From Schistosoma haematobium (Eukaryota; Platyhelminthes; Trematoda; Strigeidida; Schistosomatidae), in NCBI RefSeq assembly GCF_000699445.3, contig NC_067198.1, forward strand, positions 32,454,536 through 32,518,535: a stretch of 64,000 nt of DNA, written 5' to 3'. Shown in pieces: positions 47,666 through 59,814 of the stretch. The first letter of the stretch is position 1. Each line of letters opens with the position of its first letter. Under the pieces are notes generated by a model, which saw only the letters and a program-made list of their open reading frames with translations, was not told where the DNA came from and searched no databases. The position numbers were made by a program, and so were the translations under genes.

Positions 47666-48219
47666 CTCATTAATCACCTCTTCTCTAAAATCCGCTGTGA
47701 ACCGACTGTATGTTAGCATCGCGTGTTGAACTTGGCTCCGTGACCTTGAAATTGCTCAAACGCTTCTGATTGGCTCGTCGCTAAATTAGAGTTTAGCCTA
47801 AAAACACTTTCATGCTAATTACTTTTCAACAGTCTTCAAGATAAATTCATAAAATATGAACTATCTTCCCAGTGGATAATTCTCACAATCCTTTCATCCT
47901 ACGAATTGAGGGTAATTAATAAAGTAATTTAATTAGTGTTTTTGAATTCTGAAAGGGTCAGATTAAACGTTGAAACGTAGATTATATGGTATATGAAGTG
48001 ACGTTAATTAGGTATTAGCTAATGAAAATAGAGTGACTGTTAATTTTATAGAAAAAACAGTTAAATCAGATCAATCTATACAAGGAAAATAAAAAAAATT
48101 GAGTATAAAATCTAAATGGATTGGACCGTTATGTAATGGGAATAATTTATGACTAACTAAACGTGAGTCCCATCTACGTGATAACACACACTGAGTTTGA
48201 TTCCACTAGATTTAAAACC

Positions 48220-48622
48220 TGTTGGGGACGTTAGATCCCCAGAACTCACTTGGGAAAGGACCTAATTTTATAATTTATTTAGAAAATTTGAATTTCTTTG
48301 TTTTCGCGCCTTTGTCACCTTCATGTCGTATTTCCCAGTGGGAAATATCTTAAATGCTATTGGTCCGTTGAGTCTTTTAGTATGCTATTTGGTAACTCTC
48401 CCCAAAGACGGTTTTGCACTGTATATATACGTTTTGAATTGTGTTTGTTGTTATCGCTCATTTCTGGCTGGTTTGCAGAATATACTTCCCATTCCAAGCT
48501 TGGACTTCTCCCGGTAGTTAGCGGGGCTGGGGCGCATCAATAGCTAGCTTACTGGTCTTTGGTCACCGAGTCTTGTTCTCGTTTGCCGATTAAGTGAACT
48601 CGTGATAGCTTCAAACCTAGCA
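48220..48622 (+). mobile_element. Solo LTR with 5-bp TSD (AAACC)
   Basis: 403 bp, starts TGTTGGGGACGTTAGATCC and ends CCTAGCA. AAACC lies at 48215-48219 and 48623-48627. Shares its first 130 bp with the inverse of 63320-63450. TATA-like TGTATATATACG near 48420. Confidence 0.85.
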
Positions 48623-48627
48623 AAACC

Positions 48628-50024
48628 TCGTTGTTCTTATTTCAGACCTAAGTTGTTCTAGCATATTGCCCTTGAAATAATAGGTTGATAAAAAGGAGTT
48701 TAGCATATGACATACAACTCCTTTGAAGCTAGATGGACTTCAGATAACCACTGATAGCTTAAGCAATATCTACGCAAAATAGTGTTTTCGTGCACGGTAA
48801 AGATAAATCCTAGAATATCGGCTAAATTGTTCTAAATTACTTGATCCATGAATTTTAGAATACAGAAAGAGTTAGTTATCTCAAGTGATTTAACTTTCCA
48901 TCTCAAAATCATTACCGAAAGCATTTAAAACATTAATTTTCTAGTCCCAAGAAATATCGAGAGCGTAACTCAACTACGACCTTTATTTCTTAATTGTAAG
49001 AGGAAGTGTATCAGTTCCTTATTTTCGGCTAGATTATGTTTGATTATGATTTTTGTGACAGTTTTTCCCCAGTTCAGCGTATGATCCTATTTCAATATTG
49101 ACTATCATCCTCAATCAGTAATTTAAGTTGATAACAAGAGATCGTAGTAAGTATTTATGAAGAGAAATATTTTCTGCTTTAAAAATAGTAAGTTATTTTG
49201 TCATGGATTTCGTAAACAGTATAATGTTTTGATCTAATGATCAATGTATATTTGTAGATAAGCCTACTGTCTAAATACTTAGATTTCAATTATATATATC
49301 ATTCTAAATATATTTTCATGATTCTTTCAATTAGATATACAGATTGGTTTCATGTTATTTCGTATTATATCAGTTCATTATGATATTGACTAGAAAACTA
49401 TTCATGACAGATGATCATAAATTGGAGAAATAATAATAGCTAGGGAAAATATTAGGATAACATTTCATATGTTTACTGTTTACTTGATAGAATGAATGCT
49501 GACACATATTATGTAGATAAATTCTATACATTTTTTGAAGATTCAAACTTATATCACTTGAAAATTTTATTGAGGCTGTTATCTTCGTTATTATGTAACA
49601 TTTAAGAAAAAAATATGAAGAAGGTCAATGGTGAGATAACTTAATCAATTCAGTTGATGACACCGGTGGTATTTAGAAGATATCTCATACCGTAATATGT
49701 CATGAGAGTGACTTGTTTGTTATATTCAGTTTTCATTTATTAGATAACAAGGTATCCAAAAATAGTTGACTACTGTACAGAAAGTTACTAAGAAAGATTT
49801 GTTTTCTTTACAAATATACTTGAGAAGAGAATGAATAATTAATCTGCGTGTTTCCATTGTCTTTAGCTCTGATAGAAGGAAATTATCATTGACTCGATGC
49901 TGTTATAATTAAATATTAGGATATGAGGAAAAATTTCATTCTGTTTAATTTTAAAATTGTCTATCACTATTTTTGGTTTGAAAGTATGTGCGATAATAAC
50001 AAAGCCATCAATAATTATCATAAA
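48628..50024. other. AT-rich stretch
   Basis: Nothing recognised. Confidence 0.5.
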
Positions 50025-50185
50025 AGGGTTTTGTGGAGATTGTAGTGATTTTATAGTCGAATTCATGAGTCGATTAAAGCTAGACCATCATGTAAAACCT
50101 GTAGGAGTCTCATACTAAGACGAAATGGCCGTCTAGTGCTTCCAGGTTTTCCATGATGGTCTAGTTTTAATCAACTCATGAATTC
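50025..50185. mobile_element. Short SINE foldback
   Basis: A minus SINE 3' end (50025-50100) meets a plus SINE 3' end (50101-50185). Arms of about 70 bp. The plus ribozyme lacks its 5' part. Confidence 0.8.
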
Positions 50186-52077
50186 AAATATTAATAATTA
50201 TGACCGAAATTCAGTTTGTACTTTGTATATAATTAGATGGAGAAATGTTTAGCGGACTTAAAAATGTGAATTAATAATTAAAGCATTTAACTTTTAACCG
50301 TTGAGCTTCAACTGTGTCCTATTCAATTCAATTCTGATAGGAAAGCAGATAGTATCATTTGTCCGCAGACTTAAACACATGAACGTGTACTTGATAAAAA
50401 AATTCAGCTTAACTTGAATCGCAGCTGAACGTTTCAAAGTTCTTCAGATATCATTCTAACTCAAAGTAGTATGTATCAAAATAAATATATTACCGAATAC
50501 AATATAGAAAAGATAATGAATGAGTAGATTAGAAAATCAATGAACTCACATGGTTAAGTCCTAGTTGGTAGTGAGTAAAGATTCTGTTGTCAATCTCATA
50601 TGCTGTTTAATAAAATATTGACGTCATGCAAACATGTATCTGGTTGAATTGGTGCTTAAATCAAGTGAGTAACTGAACAAATATACAGAGTTAAAACATA
50701 AAAAAATATACTTTTTCAAATGTATTCAGCATTGTATAGCACAGACGTATAGTACGCATTTAAAAATGTCATAATTGACTGCTTTTTCTTTCGTGTAATA
50801 CTTTCTGCTTAGATCATATGACTTCATACCAACTTTCGACTTAACTGGCATACAGTAGTTTTTTTTTACAGAGAATGTTGCATTTAAGTAGTAAGAGCAT
50901 ATTTTACAAAAAAATATGGTTTGGAATTAACTGCTGGGTCAGACAATGAAAGTAATAAAATGTTAAAGGTAATGTTAAAATATCAAAGCTGTGTGGTGAG
51001 TGTTTAATAATTACAATATACTTTTCAAATAAGTAGTGTAGAAAAAAATGTTATGTTCCTTTCTATTAAAAAAATTATCGTGACCTATGTGCTACTGGTA
51101 ACTTTCTCTAATCTGCATTAAACTAGGTGCACTATGAAAGTAACCGAAATAAATAAGACTAAATTTTCATTAAAATATAGTGAATCAAGAAATTTCTAGT
51201 TCTGTTCTAAGGTAATAGACATTCAGACAGAAAGAAATCACTGGAAGTCAAGTAGTATGATAAATTTCAATCTTAGGCATTCTATGAGTAACTGGAATTT
51301 AATGATATGTTCATTCCATTAATCAGAAAGCATGAAACTCACTACGAGAGATTTTCATTTATATGACGATAAATTTACAAAATATAGTTATTTTTTTGGA
51401 CTTCATAACCATATGTTTACTCGGAATCATTTGATAAACCGATGATAAAGTGTATTTGAAATTCCAAGTGTATGAAAGACTGTTAAAAACACCACCGAAA
51501 ATTCATTCACGTAAAGAAGAATGTAATCATTTCATCATTATTTAATGTATTTCAAGACCTTTGAAATGAATCGTACAATATTTGATTCTCTGAGCTGGAT
51601 GATTTAACTGAAGAGATTTCATTGTCGTTTTGAGTGAAATTATCAGGGTCTACTTCACACCAAAGTGATCTTATAAACAATTATTTCACAAGTGCTTAAT
51701 GAGTTCATTTTGATGACAGTTTCTTATGGTTGATTATTTTTCACTTGAAATTACATTAATCAAAATGACAGTGAAAGCTTCATGACCAAAGGTCTTCCAC
51801 CTAAGGTACGAATTTTCGGCATCATTTCAAAAAGATACCATTGAATTTGATTGACTTTGTTTTGTTTCATTACTGAATATATTTTCTCTCAGCAAATCTC
51901 ACTGCAAGACTCTGTACATTCCATGTATTTTGTTTTTTTCCAATACATTGAATTATTCTTTACTGTTATAATCAAAACATTCTGTTAATTTATGACAAAA
52001 AATTATCGAAGTTGTATCTAGACACGCTTACAATGAAAAGTGTATAATATTATTTTTTGCAAATGTTCGCGCAATTA
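50186..52077. other. AT-rich stretch
   Basis: Nothing recognised. Confidence 0.5.
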
Positions 52078-52395
52078 TCAGTATAGGGTTGTGGAAATAG
52101 TTAAGTTTTTTGATTGAGATCGTAAATCGATCGATGTTAAACCACCGTTAAAAACCTGGAAGCAGTTACTCACTAAAGATAATGGTGGAGGGTCGCGCAA
52201 TATCGTGGATTGGTTGAAGTTAGAAATTAACGCCGTTAGTTAGATGCCGACTCAGTGGTCTAGATATTAAATGTTCACGTGCGAGAACGAAGTTCCTGGT
52301 TTTGAATCCGTCGTGCGAGATCATGGATTCGCACTGCTGAGTAGTCCCATACTAGGACGGTCTAGCTTTAATCGGCTCATAAATTCAACCATTAA
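52078..52395. mobile_element. SINE foldback with internal deletions
   Basis: A minus 3' end (52078-52163) is joined to a plus copy (52164-52395) containing A and B box remnants. The ribozyme 3' part (GAAAC to stem I) is deleted after CTAGGACG. Confidence 0.8.
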
Positions 52396-52821
52396 ATAAA
52401 TATTTTTCAGTCACTTATTATGTGTGTATAGATTCATAAACTGTAAACCTGTACCATGGAAAAATAGAAGTAGTTTTGCACAAACTAAAATAAAATGTTA
52501 TATAATAAAAATTAGAGATGGAAATACAATGTTCAGACTTGTTATGCCATCAAATATCTACTGGAGTCGACCAGTTATGCTCTGAGAGTTTGGACTACTA
52601 CTGTATTTGATTTAAGCATTTTAGAGCATTATAGTCATCAGAATGACCATGATTATAAGTACTAAAGTTTGGATCAGATTGCCAGGCGAAAAGATTTTAC
52701 AATTACATTCTTCCTCTTTAATGAATCATTTACACTGGTTAATATTTTTGGATGATATTTTTCAATAAAATTCCTGAAAGCATTTTAACTATATTTTTTT
52801 CTCCTTTTAAATAATGAATCT

Positions 52822-53655
52822 TCTAAATGAAAGCAGACGTAGCGGTAACTGCAAGGATACTACACATTCTCTTCAATAAGATTTGGGATGAGGAACAAGT
52901 ACCAACAGACTGGAAAGAAGGACTTCTGATCAAAATACCAAAGAAAGGCGATCTCAGCAACTGTGATAACTACAGGAGCATCACTCTTCTCTCAATACCG
53001 GGTAAAGTCTTCAACAGGGTATTGTTAAACAGGATGAAGAACTGCGTAGACGCCCAACTTCGTGACCAACAGGCAGGATTCCGTAAGGATAGATCGTGTA
53101 CGGACCAAATCGCAACTCTACGGATCATTGTGGAACAACTAATTGAATGGAATTCATCACTCTACATGAACTTCAACAACACCAAGGTCAGGATTTTCAA
53201 TACAAATGTCAAGACAATTCTACTGTATGGGGCGGAAATATGGACAACTACAAAAGCCATCATCCAGAAAATACAGGTGTTTATTAACAATTGTCTACAC
53301 AAAATACTTCAGATCCATTGGCCGGACACTATTAGCAACAACGAACTGTGGGAGAGAACAAACCAGATCCCAGTGGAGGAAGAAATCACGAAGAAGCGCT
53401 GGAAGTGGATAGGACACACATTGAGGAAAGCACCCAACTGCGTCACAAGACAAGCCCTCACATGGAATCCTGAAGGTCAAAGGAAAAGAGGAAGATCAAA
53501 GAACACATTACGCCGAGAAATGGAAATAGACATGAGAAAAATGAACAAGAATTGGATGGACGTAGAAAAGAAGGCCCAGGACAGAGTGGGTTGGAGAATG
53601 CTGGTCGGCGGCCTATGTTCCATTGGGAGTAACAGGCGTAAGTAAGTAAGTAAGT
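52822..53655 (+). mobile_element. RTE-like LINE, internally deleted, TSD AAATAATGAATCT
   Basis: 834-bp insertion with a perfect 13-bp TSD (52809-52821 and 53656-53668). 5'-truncated inside the reverse transcriptase. Confidence 0.93.
52827..53645 (+). CDS. RTE reverse transcriptase remnant, open but lacking the catalytic core
   Basis: 272 open codons. N-terminal boxes are present ([46 protein letters not shown]). The frame then jumps in phase from SSLYMNF to [10 protein letters not shown], removing the catalytic FADD region seen in the 39 kb copy. The C-terminal domain to SIGSNRRK is complete, and its stop TAA lies inside the GTAA tail. Not functional as a polymerase. Confidence 0.88.
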   Translation: MKADVAVTARILHILFNKIWDEEQVPTDWKEGLLIKIPKKGDLSNCDNYRSITLLSIPGKVFNRVLLNRMKNCVDAQLRDQQAGFRKDRSCTDQIATLRIIVEQLIEWNSSLYMNFNNTKVRIFNTNVKTILLYGAEIWTTTKAIIQKIQVFINNCLHKILQIHWPDTISNNELWERTNQIPVEEEITKKRWKWIGHTLRKAPNCVTRQALTWNPEGQRKRGRSKNTLRREMEIDMRKMNKNWMDVEKKAQDRVGWRMLVGGLCSIGSNRRK

Positions 53656-53668
53656 AAATAATGAATCT

Positions 53669-54401
53669 ATCAATCAACATCATTTATTAATGAGTTGAAT
53701 AAGACTTTTAACTTGAAATTTGTCTTTTCTCCTTTGATAATTATAGTTATAGGAAGATAAGTAGAATCTATATTTCTGTTATATTGATATGATCAGTTTC
53801 TACAGTTTTCTGAAACTAAGTAGATATTTATGCATTCTGTATGAAAAAAAAACGAAGTAAGCCGCATTATGCTATTAATGACAATTTTTCTAAGCTTAGG
53901 TAAGAATGATGATCAATGACAGGAAAAAACAACAATTCATACCTAGTTCATAATGTACTTAAAATAGTAACGGCAATTGTTTTTGGAGAAAAATATCTAA
54001 ATAATTGTTATTTAGGTAAAATTAAACTAAACGGGAGGCATTGAGCTTTTTTAAGAATAACTTTGAAACTGTCCAATAAAATGTTACCAAATTATAATGC
54101 ATATGTAAATGAATTGTATATTACAAAAAGAAAATAGGATAAAATTACAAAGAATATGAAGTTTTAGAATGTTAGGGCCTAATCTTAACATTCTAACATG
54201 AAATCCTAACACCTGGACCATTACACTTATACCGTCACAGTCATAATGCAAGTTGTGTAAATGATTGTAACAGTAGTTACCAATGTTCCAGTAATCTGTT
54301 CAATTACCATAACCGTTAGCTGTTATAATTTCAGCTTCGATGTTGCTACGAAGTGTTATTTTAAATAGAGATTTTTGTCCGACATATAGTGGATTTCCAC
54401 A
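53669..54401. other. AT-rich stretch
   Basis: Nothing recognised. A small palindrome (GTTAGG...CCTAAC) lies at 54171-54212. Confidence 0.5.
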
Positions 54402-54451
54402 GATTGAAATCATGAGTCAGTTGAAGCTAGACCACCGTTGAAGACCTGGAA

Positions 54452-54499
54452 GCACTGGACGGCCGTTTCGTCCTAGTATGGGACTCCTCAGCAGTGCGC
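54452..54499 (-). ncRNA. Hammerhead ribozyme, intact-looking core
   Basis: Minus strand: stem I GCACTG/CAGTGC, core CTGAGGAG, stem II GTCC/GGAC, GAAAC, very short stem III CGG/CCG, cleavage after GTC. All consensus core bases are present. The tiny stem III is typical of schistosome ribozymes, which cut better as dimers. Confidence 0.8.
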
Positions 54500-54602
54500 A
54501 TTCACGAACCCGCACCACGCGGGGCTCGAACCCAGAACCTACTGGCTCCGCGCGCGAGCACTTAACCATTAGACCACTGAGGCGGCATCCAACGGTGTTA
54601 AT

Positions 54603-54650
54603 GCGCACTGCTGAGGAGTCCCATACTAGGACGAAACGGCCGTCCAGTGC
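54603..54650 (+). ncRNA. Hammerhead ribozyme, intact-looking core
   Basis: Same core and stems as its minus-strand partner at 54452-54499: GCACTG, CTGAGGAG, GTCC/GGAC, GAAAC, GTC then CAGTGC. Confidence 0.8.
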
Positions 54651-55253
54651 TTCCAGGTTTTCAATGGTGGTCTAGCTTCAACTGACTCATGATTTCAATC
54701 TGTGAAAATTTCTAAAAATCTCCACAAACCCCTTCTGATATAGTGGATTGTTAAAACCTTCTTTTTTGAACTGCACACAATCTTTGTACGTCATCTGGTA
54801 CCAAAAATTATTTTGGATTAGTTCATAGTTCTGTAATTGATCAAGAATAATATCATAATCCATATTAGTTAAAATACGAAGTTTAATCAAAAATAAGTTT
54901 TTCAGTTTTTAGGCTTTCCCTAATTATTTGTCAAAAACCCAGGTTCAATTTATCAATCACTGTCTTTATGTTGATTGATTGTTCCAACTCGTTTCAAGAT
55001 TGTCAGTATAATTTGATTCTAACGTTGTTTATGACTTACATTTTTAAAATTAAGGTATTAATGAAGCCAACAACTACTACAGAAGCAAAACCAAGAAGGA
55101 AAGCTATCTTTTTTGGAATTTAATTCAATATTTCTCGGAAACCGATTTTTTATTGTGAAATATGTTTATTATAGGTCTTGATATCCTTGTCGATCAATGG
55201 ATCCTTTAAATTTTCAGAAATCTGTTGTCTTAAATCATAATTCCGTGGAATTA

Positions 55254-55834
55254 ACACTTTTAAGCGCCTGGCACGAAACTGATAGGTCATGGGTTCGAAT
55301 CCCGCGAGGCGGGGTCGTGGGCGCGCACTGCTGAGGAGTCCCACAATAGGACGAAACGGCCATCCGGTGCTTCCAGGTTTTCCATGGTGGTCTAGCTTCA
55401 ACTGACTCATGATCTCAACTGTTGAAATTACTACAATCTCCACTAAATCCCTTCTGATGCTAATAAACATATGCTCACTAGTGACTGGCGTCAAGAGATA
55501 TATCCTGGAGTTCTAGCGAGAAGCAGTGACCAGTGAAGTTCAACCGGGTCAGTTGTGAGGTAGTAACTCACTGACGACAATGGTGGATGTGTCGCTCAAT
55601 TTCGTGGATTAGTTGAAGTTAGACAATAACACCATTGGATGTTGGCCGACTCAGTGGTCTAGTTGGTTAAGCGCCTGGCGCGATACTGATAGGTCATGGG
55701 TTCGAATCCCGCGAGGCGGGGTCGTCGATGAGCACTGTTAAGGAGTCCCACAATAGGACGAAACGGCTGTCCGGTGCTCCCAGGTTTTCCATGGTGGTCC
55801 AGCTTCAACTGACTCATGATCTCAACTGTTGAAA
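55254..55834 (+). mobile_element. Tandem dimer of the hammerhead SINE
   Basis: Two plus-strand units, period about 407 bp (TAAGCGCCTGG at 55261 and 55668). The first is cut just after its A box; the second has A box TGGTCTAGTTGG and B box GGTTCGAATCC. Each has a ribozyme region. Confidence 0.88.
55323..55370 (+). ncRNA. Hammerhead ribozyme, intact-looking core (unit 1)
   Basis: CTGAGGAG, stem II GTCC/GGAC, GAAAC, cleavage triplet ATC (allowed NUH), stem I GCACTG against CGGTGC with one G-T pair. The unit 2 counterpart (55730-55778) has TTAAGGAG and is broken. Confidence 0.75.
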
Positions 55835-55839
55835 AATAT

Positions 55840-56859
55840 ATTAGTCAGATACTTTATCTAAATTGATTACTTTCACAAATTTCAACTAAGCATGAACCAC
55901 AATGTTCACACGAAAACATTTTTTGTAACAAAATAAGAGTGTAGATTAACATATGAGTGTTTAAACATAAGACGACAATTATTGTATCGAAGAAATTTGA
56001 AAATTATTGCATATCAGGTCATAAACACTTGGAACATTAAGTAGATACATTTCCCTTTATTAGAATATGAAACTATACAATTTTTATGTATTATCAACTA
56101 TAATTCTATAAGAATCACATGTAAACATACTCTGAAGATTGAAGGCAGTATGAATAAAAAGTTACGATATTTTAGGATAGGTGAGACAATATTGAACCAA
56201 CTATTATCTCTATATGTTCCAGAAAGCTTAACGATTAAGCAATATATATATAGTTTTGAATCAGTAACTGTATATCTTCTAACACATACGGATTATTTTC
56301 CACAGAAATATGATAAATCCACACATTTCAATGAACATACGTAACTCCAACATTTCACACTTATATGAAGTTTATTAAGGATTTTAATGTAATATATGTA
56401 GGTTGATGATGTAATACAAAGTTGAAATGATTTTATGGTCGTTTTGTTAAATTCATTAAACTGATTTGAATTTCTTTATGAAAAAAACAGGTTTGTTACT
56501 TAAATTTATTATTAGGTAACAAATATTTTATAATGGTTAATAACTAGTTTCATCTTAATAAGTACTTTTATCAAATGCTTATAAAAGTAACAATATTCAA
56601 GTGCTCATAACATCGATTGGATAACTTCAAATAACTGGTGAGAACTGGATGGCTAGTTTGCTCTAATATGGCAGTACTTAGCTATTTCGTTACTTTATGA
56701 GACCGTCTGATTCAAATACAAATATAAAATCTCCCTATATGTTCACCCAACATACAACACTAGTAATAAGAATCAAAAAAATAGAAGGTTGCGATTGGCG
56801 AACCGGCTGAAGTGAACATAAGACGTTGGTATTTATGTACATGTATCCTCCAGATACAT
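55840..56859. other. AT-rich stretch
   Basis: Nothing recognised. Confidence 0.5.
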
Positions 56860-57460
56860 GGGCCATGACCTTAGTAAAGTTCATAGTTCCCTATTTATTG
56901 TCACTCACCTAGGGCTTGGTCATGAGATATCGTGTGAGCATAGCAGGTGAAATGTCTAGTTCCACATAGATTATCATGTTTTCTTACACCCACGGCCCCA
57001 TCAGGCGTACCGATTACCAGTGTTGGGGATGGTTGAAGAAAGTTAGGGGCGGCCAAACCAAAACGTGTCATCAATGCTTGAAGTCACTAACCTCTGGTCT
57101 GAGCCATGTTGGGAGATGCAGACTACTTGGTTGGGGTCCGTGTGACTATCGTAACAAATGGTTAGAGACTCTTGGTGACATGGCTCAGAATCGATCACAA
57201 TGGCGTCGGTGTATACACTCTCTATCTTCCTTTAAACTAAGAGATTAAAATCGCTTCATATCGTTCTTTCTACGTATTTAATCTTTCTTTCTGTACTATG
57301 TCCTTATATGCTATCTTTCTTTCATATATTACCACCACTGAATTAACTAGTCCTATGAATCCGGTGCTCATCTTGTTGTGCTAATGCGATATGGCAACTT
57401 GGACCGATGCATATATATGTCTGATCCTACGTTGCAGTTGACTGAATGACTGCATACATA
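56860..57460 (+). mobile_element. 3' end of second LINE family (RSQWRR-type), best copy
   Basis: An open C-terminal piece (56976-57248) reads YQCWGWLKKVRGGQTKTC...HVGRCRLLGWGP...NRSQWRRCIHSL, an ending of the type seen at the C-terminus of non-LTR retrotransposon ORFs. It is followed by a T-rich 3' UTR and a short GACTGAATGACTG tail (57440-57454). Clade not determined. Confidence 0.7.
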
Positions 57461-58300
57461 TTTTACCAACAAATGTTTTAAAGAAAAATCAAGTTAAGTA
57501 ACTTTCTTTCTATCAGCCTTATATGTAGGACATCGAAACCCAGGTTCAGTCAACTCACTTATTGTAGCTTGATAAACAACTTTAACTATCACTACATCAG
57601 GTTGAAAGATTTACGGACTTCAGATCTCATTTACTAATCATTTTAAAAAAACTTGAGTAAAACCTTGCTTGCTTAATAAAACTTAGAAATCTGCAGTCAT
57701 CAACTGTTGTGTTGTCCGTCTTATGGTTTTATTTTTAATTATCATTTCATCCTAGAGAATACATGGATAATATGCAACTCGTAGTATATTTCTATGATAT
57801 ACTGCATAAGAAGTGACTAAGCTATCAATCACAAATGTTCATCGTAACTGGCCAGCTTATAACTGATAATATCAAGATGAATATTTTATGTTACGAAAAG
57901 TTTCACTGATGATTTTCAATGACAATTAGCTAATCGACAAAGTAGTTTTTTGTGATACACTAAAGTTACAGACGTTATTTTCTGATTACCGCAAAAATAG
58001 AGCTAAATTTAACAAAGTGGTCGGTTTATTCATTTAGCATTATGGTATAAACTATCTTTCAGTTGATCGGAATGGTGATTAAAGTCACTTAATTATTGAT
58101 CTTGTTAAGTTTTCCTCGTCAAGGAACACAGCTTTATTTTACTTTAAGAAAAAAACCGTTGAAAACCAAAGAATTCACAGACATCTTTTCATTTAACAAC
58201 TTAAAATGAACAAGAATAAAATTTTAAAGACAATAACAAACAAGGAAATTATCTTATAATTAATGTACAAGTATTTAGTTTAATTACCCGACCGTGGGGA
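57461..58300. other. AT-rich stretch
   Basis: Nothing recognised. Confidence 0.5.
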
Positions 58301-58305
58301 ATTCA

Positions 58306-58354
58306 GATAGGTAGTCTATGCTCCTCCATGAGGGATAACAAAAGTAAGTAAGTA
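58306..58354 (+). mobile_element. RTE-like LINE 3' stub
   Basis: TAGTCTATGCTCCTCCATGA then AAGTAAGTAAGTA; the same tiny 3' remnant as at 601-695. Confidence 0.65.
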
Positions 58355-59299
58355 CCCATCCGTTTAAGCATCACAATCGTCAGTAATGATTCCACTAGAG
58401 TTGAATAATTCTCATTGATAAAACTTCTAAAAGAAACAGACTGCAACTAACAGTGGAATAAAGAAATCTGTTGGGTTTCTTTTATTAAATATGCAAATGA
58501 GTGAATGAGTGAAAACTTATGTTAGTAGCAATTGATAAGAATAAGGTGATAATTGAAAAAAATACAACATTTTGTATACCATCAACAGACAAATTATTCA
58601 ATGTTTGTAAAATTCTCAGCTTCCTAATGTTTAATATAACCAGAACTGTAAATAACCCAGTGTGAATAATAAATCGATTACATTGATGTAAAGAATAGTT
58701 CTTATCATTTGATAACTAACTTTATTTAAAGTCTAACAGAAAAAAAAACTTGTTTATCTCGACCGTTGTGTCAATTATACTTTGACAACTTAGAAAATCA
58801 GAAAATCCATTACCCCCCCCTTTAGTACTTCAGCAATGAATACACGTGAATTTAATGATTTTACATCGACTTTGTGGAAGTGTCGGTTTGAAGTTGTATG
58901 TTTCTAAACTGTATACATAAATAACATTGATGGCAACAATTACAATAATATCTAACATATCGAGAAATGAATTATTTCCGACAAAAAGATTGTTTAAGTA
59001 ATATTCATTCTCAATTTTTAAACCGCATTTGTCATAAAATCAGAGATTATTAAAATAGGAATTTTGAATGGCTAATTCTCAAGTGCTATTTGAAAATTGC
59101 ATAAATGCACACGTTATTTGCTTTTATTGTCGTCGACTGGGACGAAAATAAACTTTTTGGATAGTTGAAGTTCGGTCAAAAAAGCATTAGAGGTTACAGG
59201 ACAAGTATGATTAAATAGTATTTACTTTACGCTCATTCTTTCCGTCAATCCTTTCGTTCAATCTACCTAGCTGGAGCCCATTTCAAAACAAAAAAACCA
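58355..59299. other. AT-rich stretch
   Basis: Nothing recognised. Confidence 0.5.
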
Positions 59300-59530
59300 C
59301 GGATCGATTAAAGTTAGACATTAACACCGGCTCATTGGTCTAAGGGTTAGGCGTTCGCTCACGAAACCGAATGTCCTGGTTTCGAGTCCTTTTGGTGAGG
59401 GATCGTGGATGCACACTGCTGGGTAGGCCCATACTAGGAAGAAACGGCTGTCCAATGCCTTCAGGTTTTCAACGGTGGTCTAGCTTATATAGACTCATGA
59501 ATTCAACTATTGAAATTACTGTAATATTAC
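59300..59530 (+). mobile_element. Hammerhead SINE, degraded ribozyme
   Basis: A box TGGTCTAAGGG, B-box-like GGTTTCGAGTCC, then CTGGGTAG in place of CTGAGGAG. Confidence 0.85.
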
Positions 59531-59814
59531 TATAATACCATAATTAAATATTTGTAATCAAATATAAAGAGTAAGAGGATAAGGTTAGATGACATCCCAC
59601 AAACTGACCGGAGTTAAATGTGCTGACCAAAGGATTCAAAACCACTGGTTTTAATGTATCATATACACTGCTGGAGTTTATCTCAGTGCTGTTTGGCTAT
59701 AATCTCACTTTTTAAAGTCACAGTTGATACTGATAATGAATTTAAAACTAAAGCGAAATAGATTTTCAGTCTAAACTATATATTTTTTGATTCTTAAAGT
59801 GATATTAGTTTTAC

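Larger units (their letters stand above)
54402..54740. mobile_element. SINE foldback with two hammerheads on opposite strands
   Basis: The minus SINE (54402-54602, with B-box and A-box regions) is followed head-to-head by the ribozyme half of a plus SINE (54603-54740). Arms 54402-54505 and 54600-54700 are almost perfectly complementary, so the locus is a ~300-bp palindrome. Confidence 0.9.
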
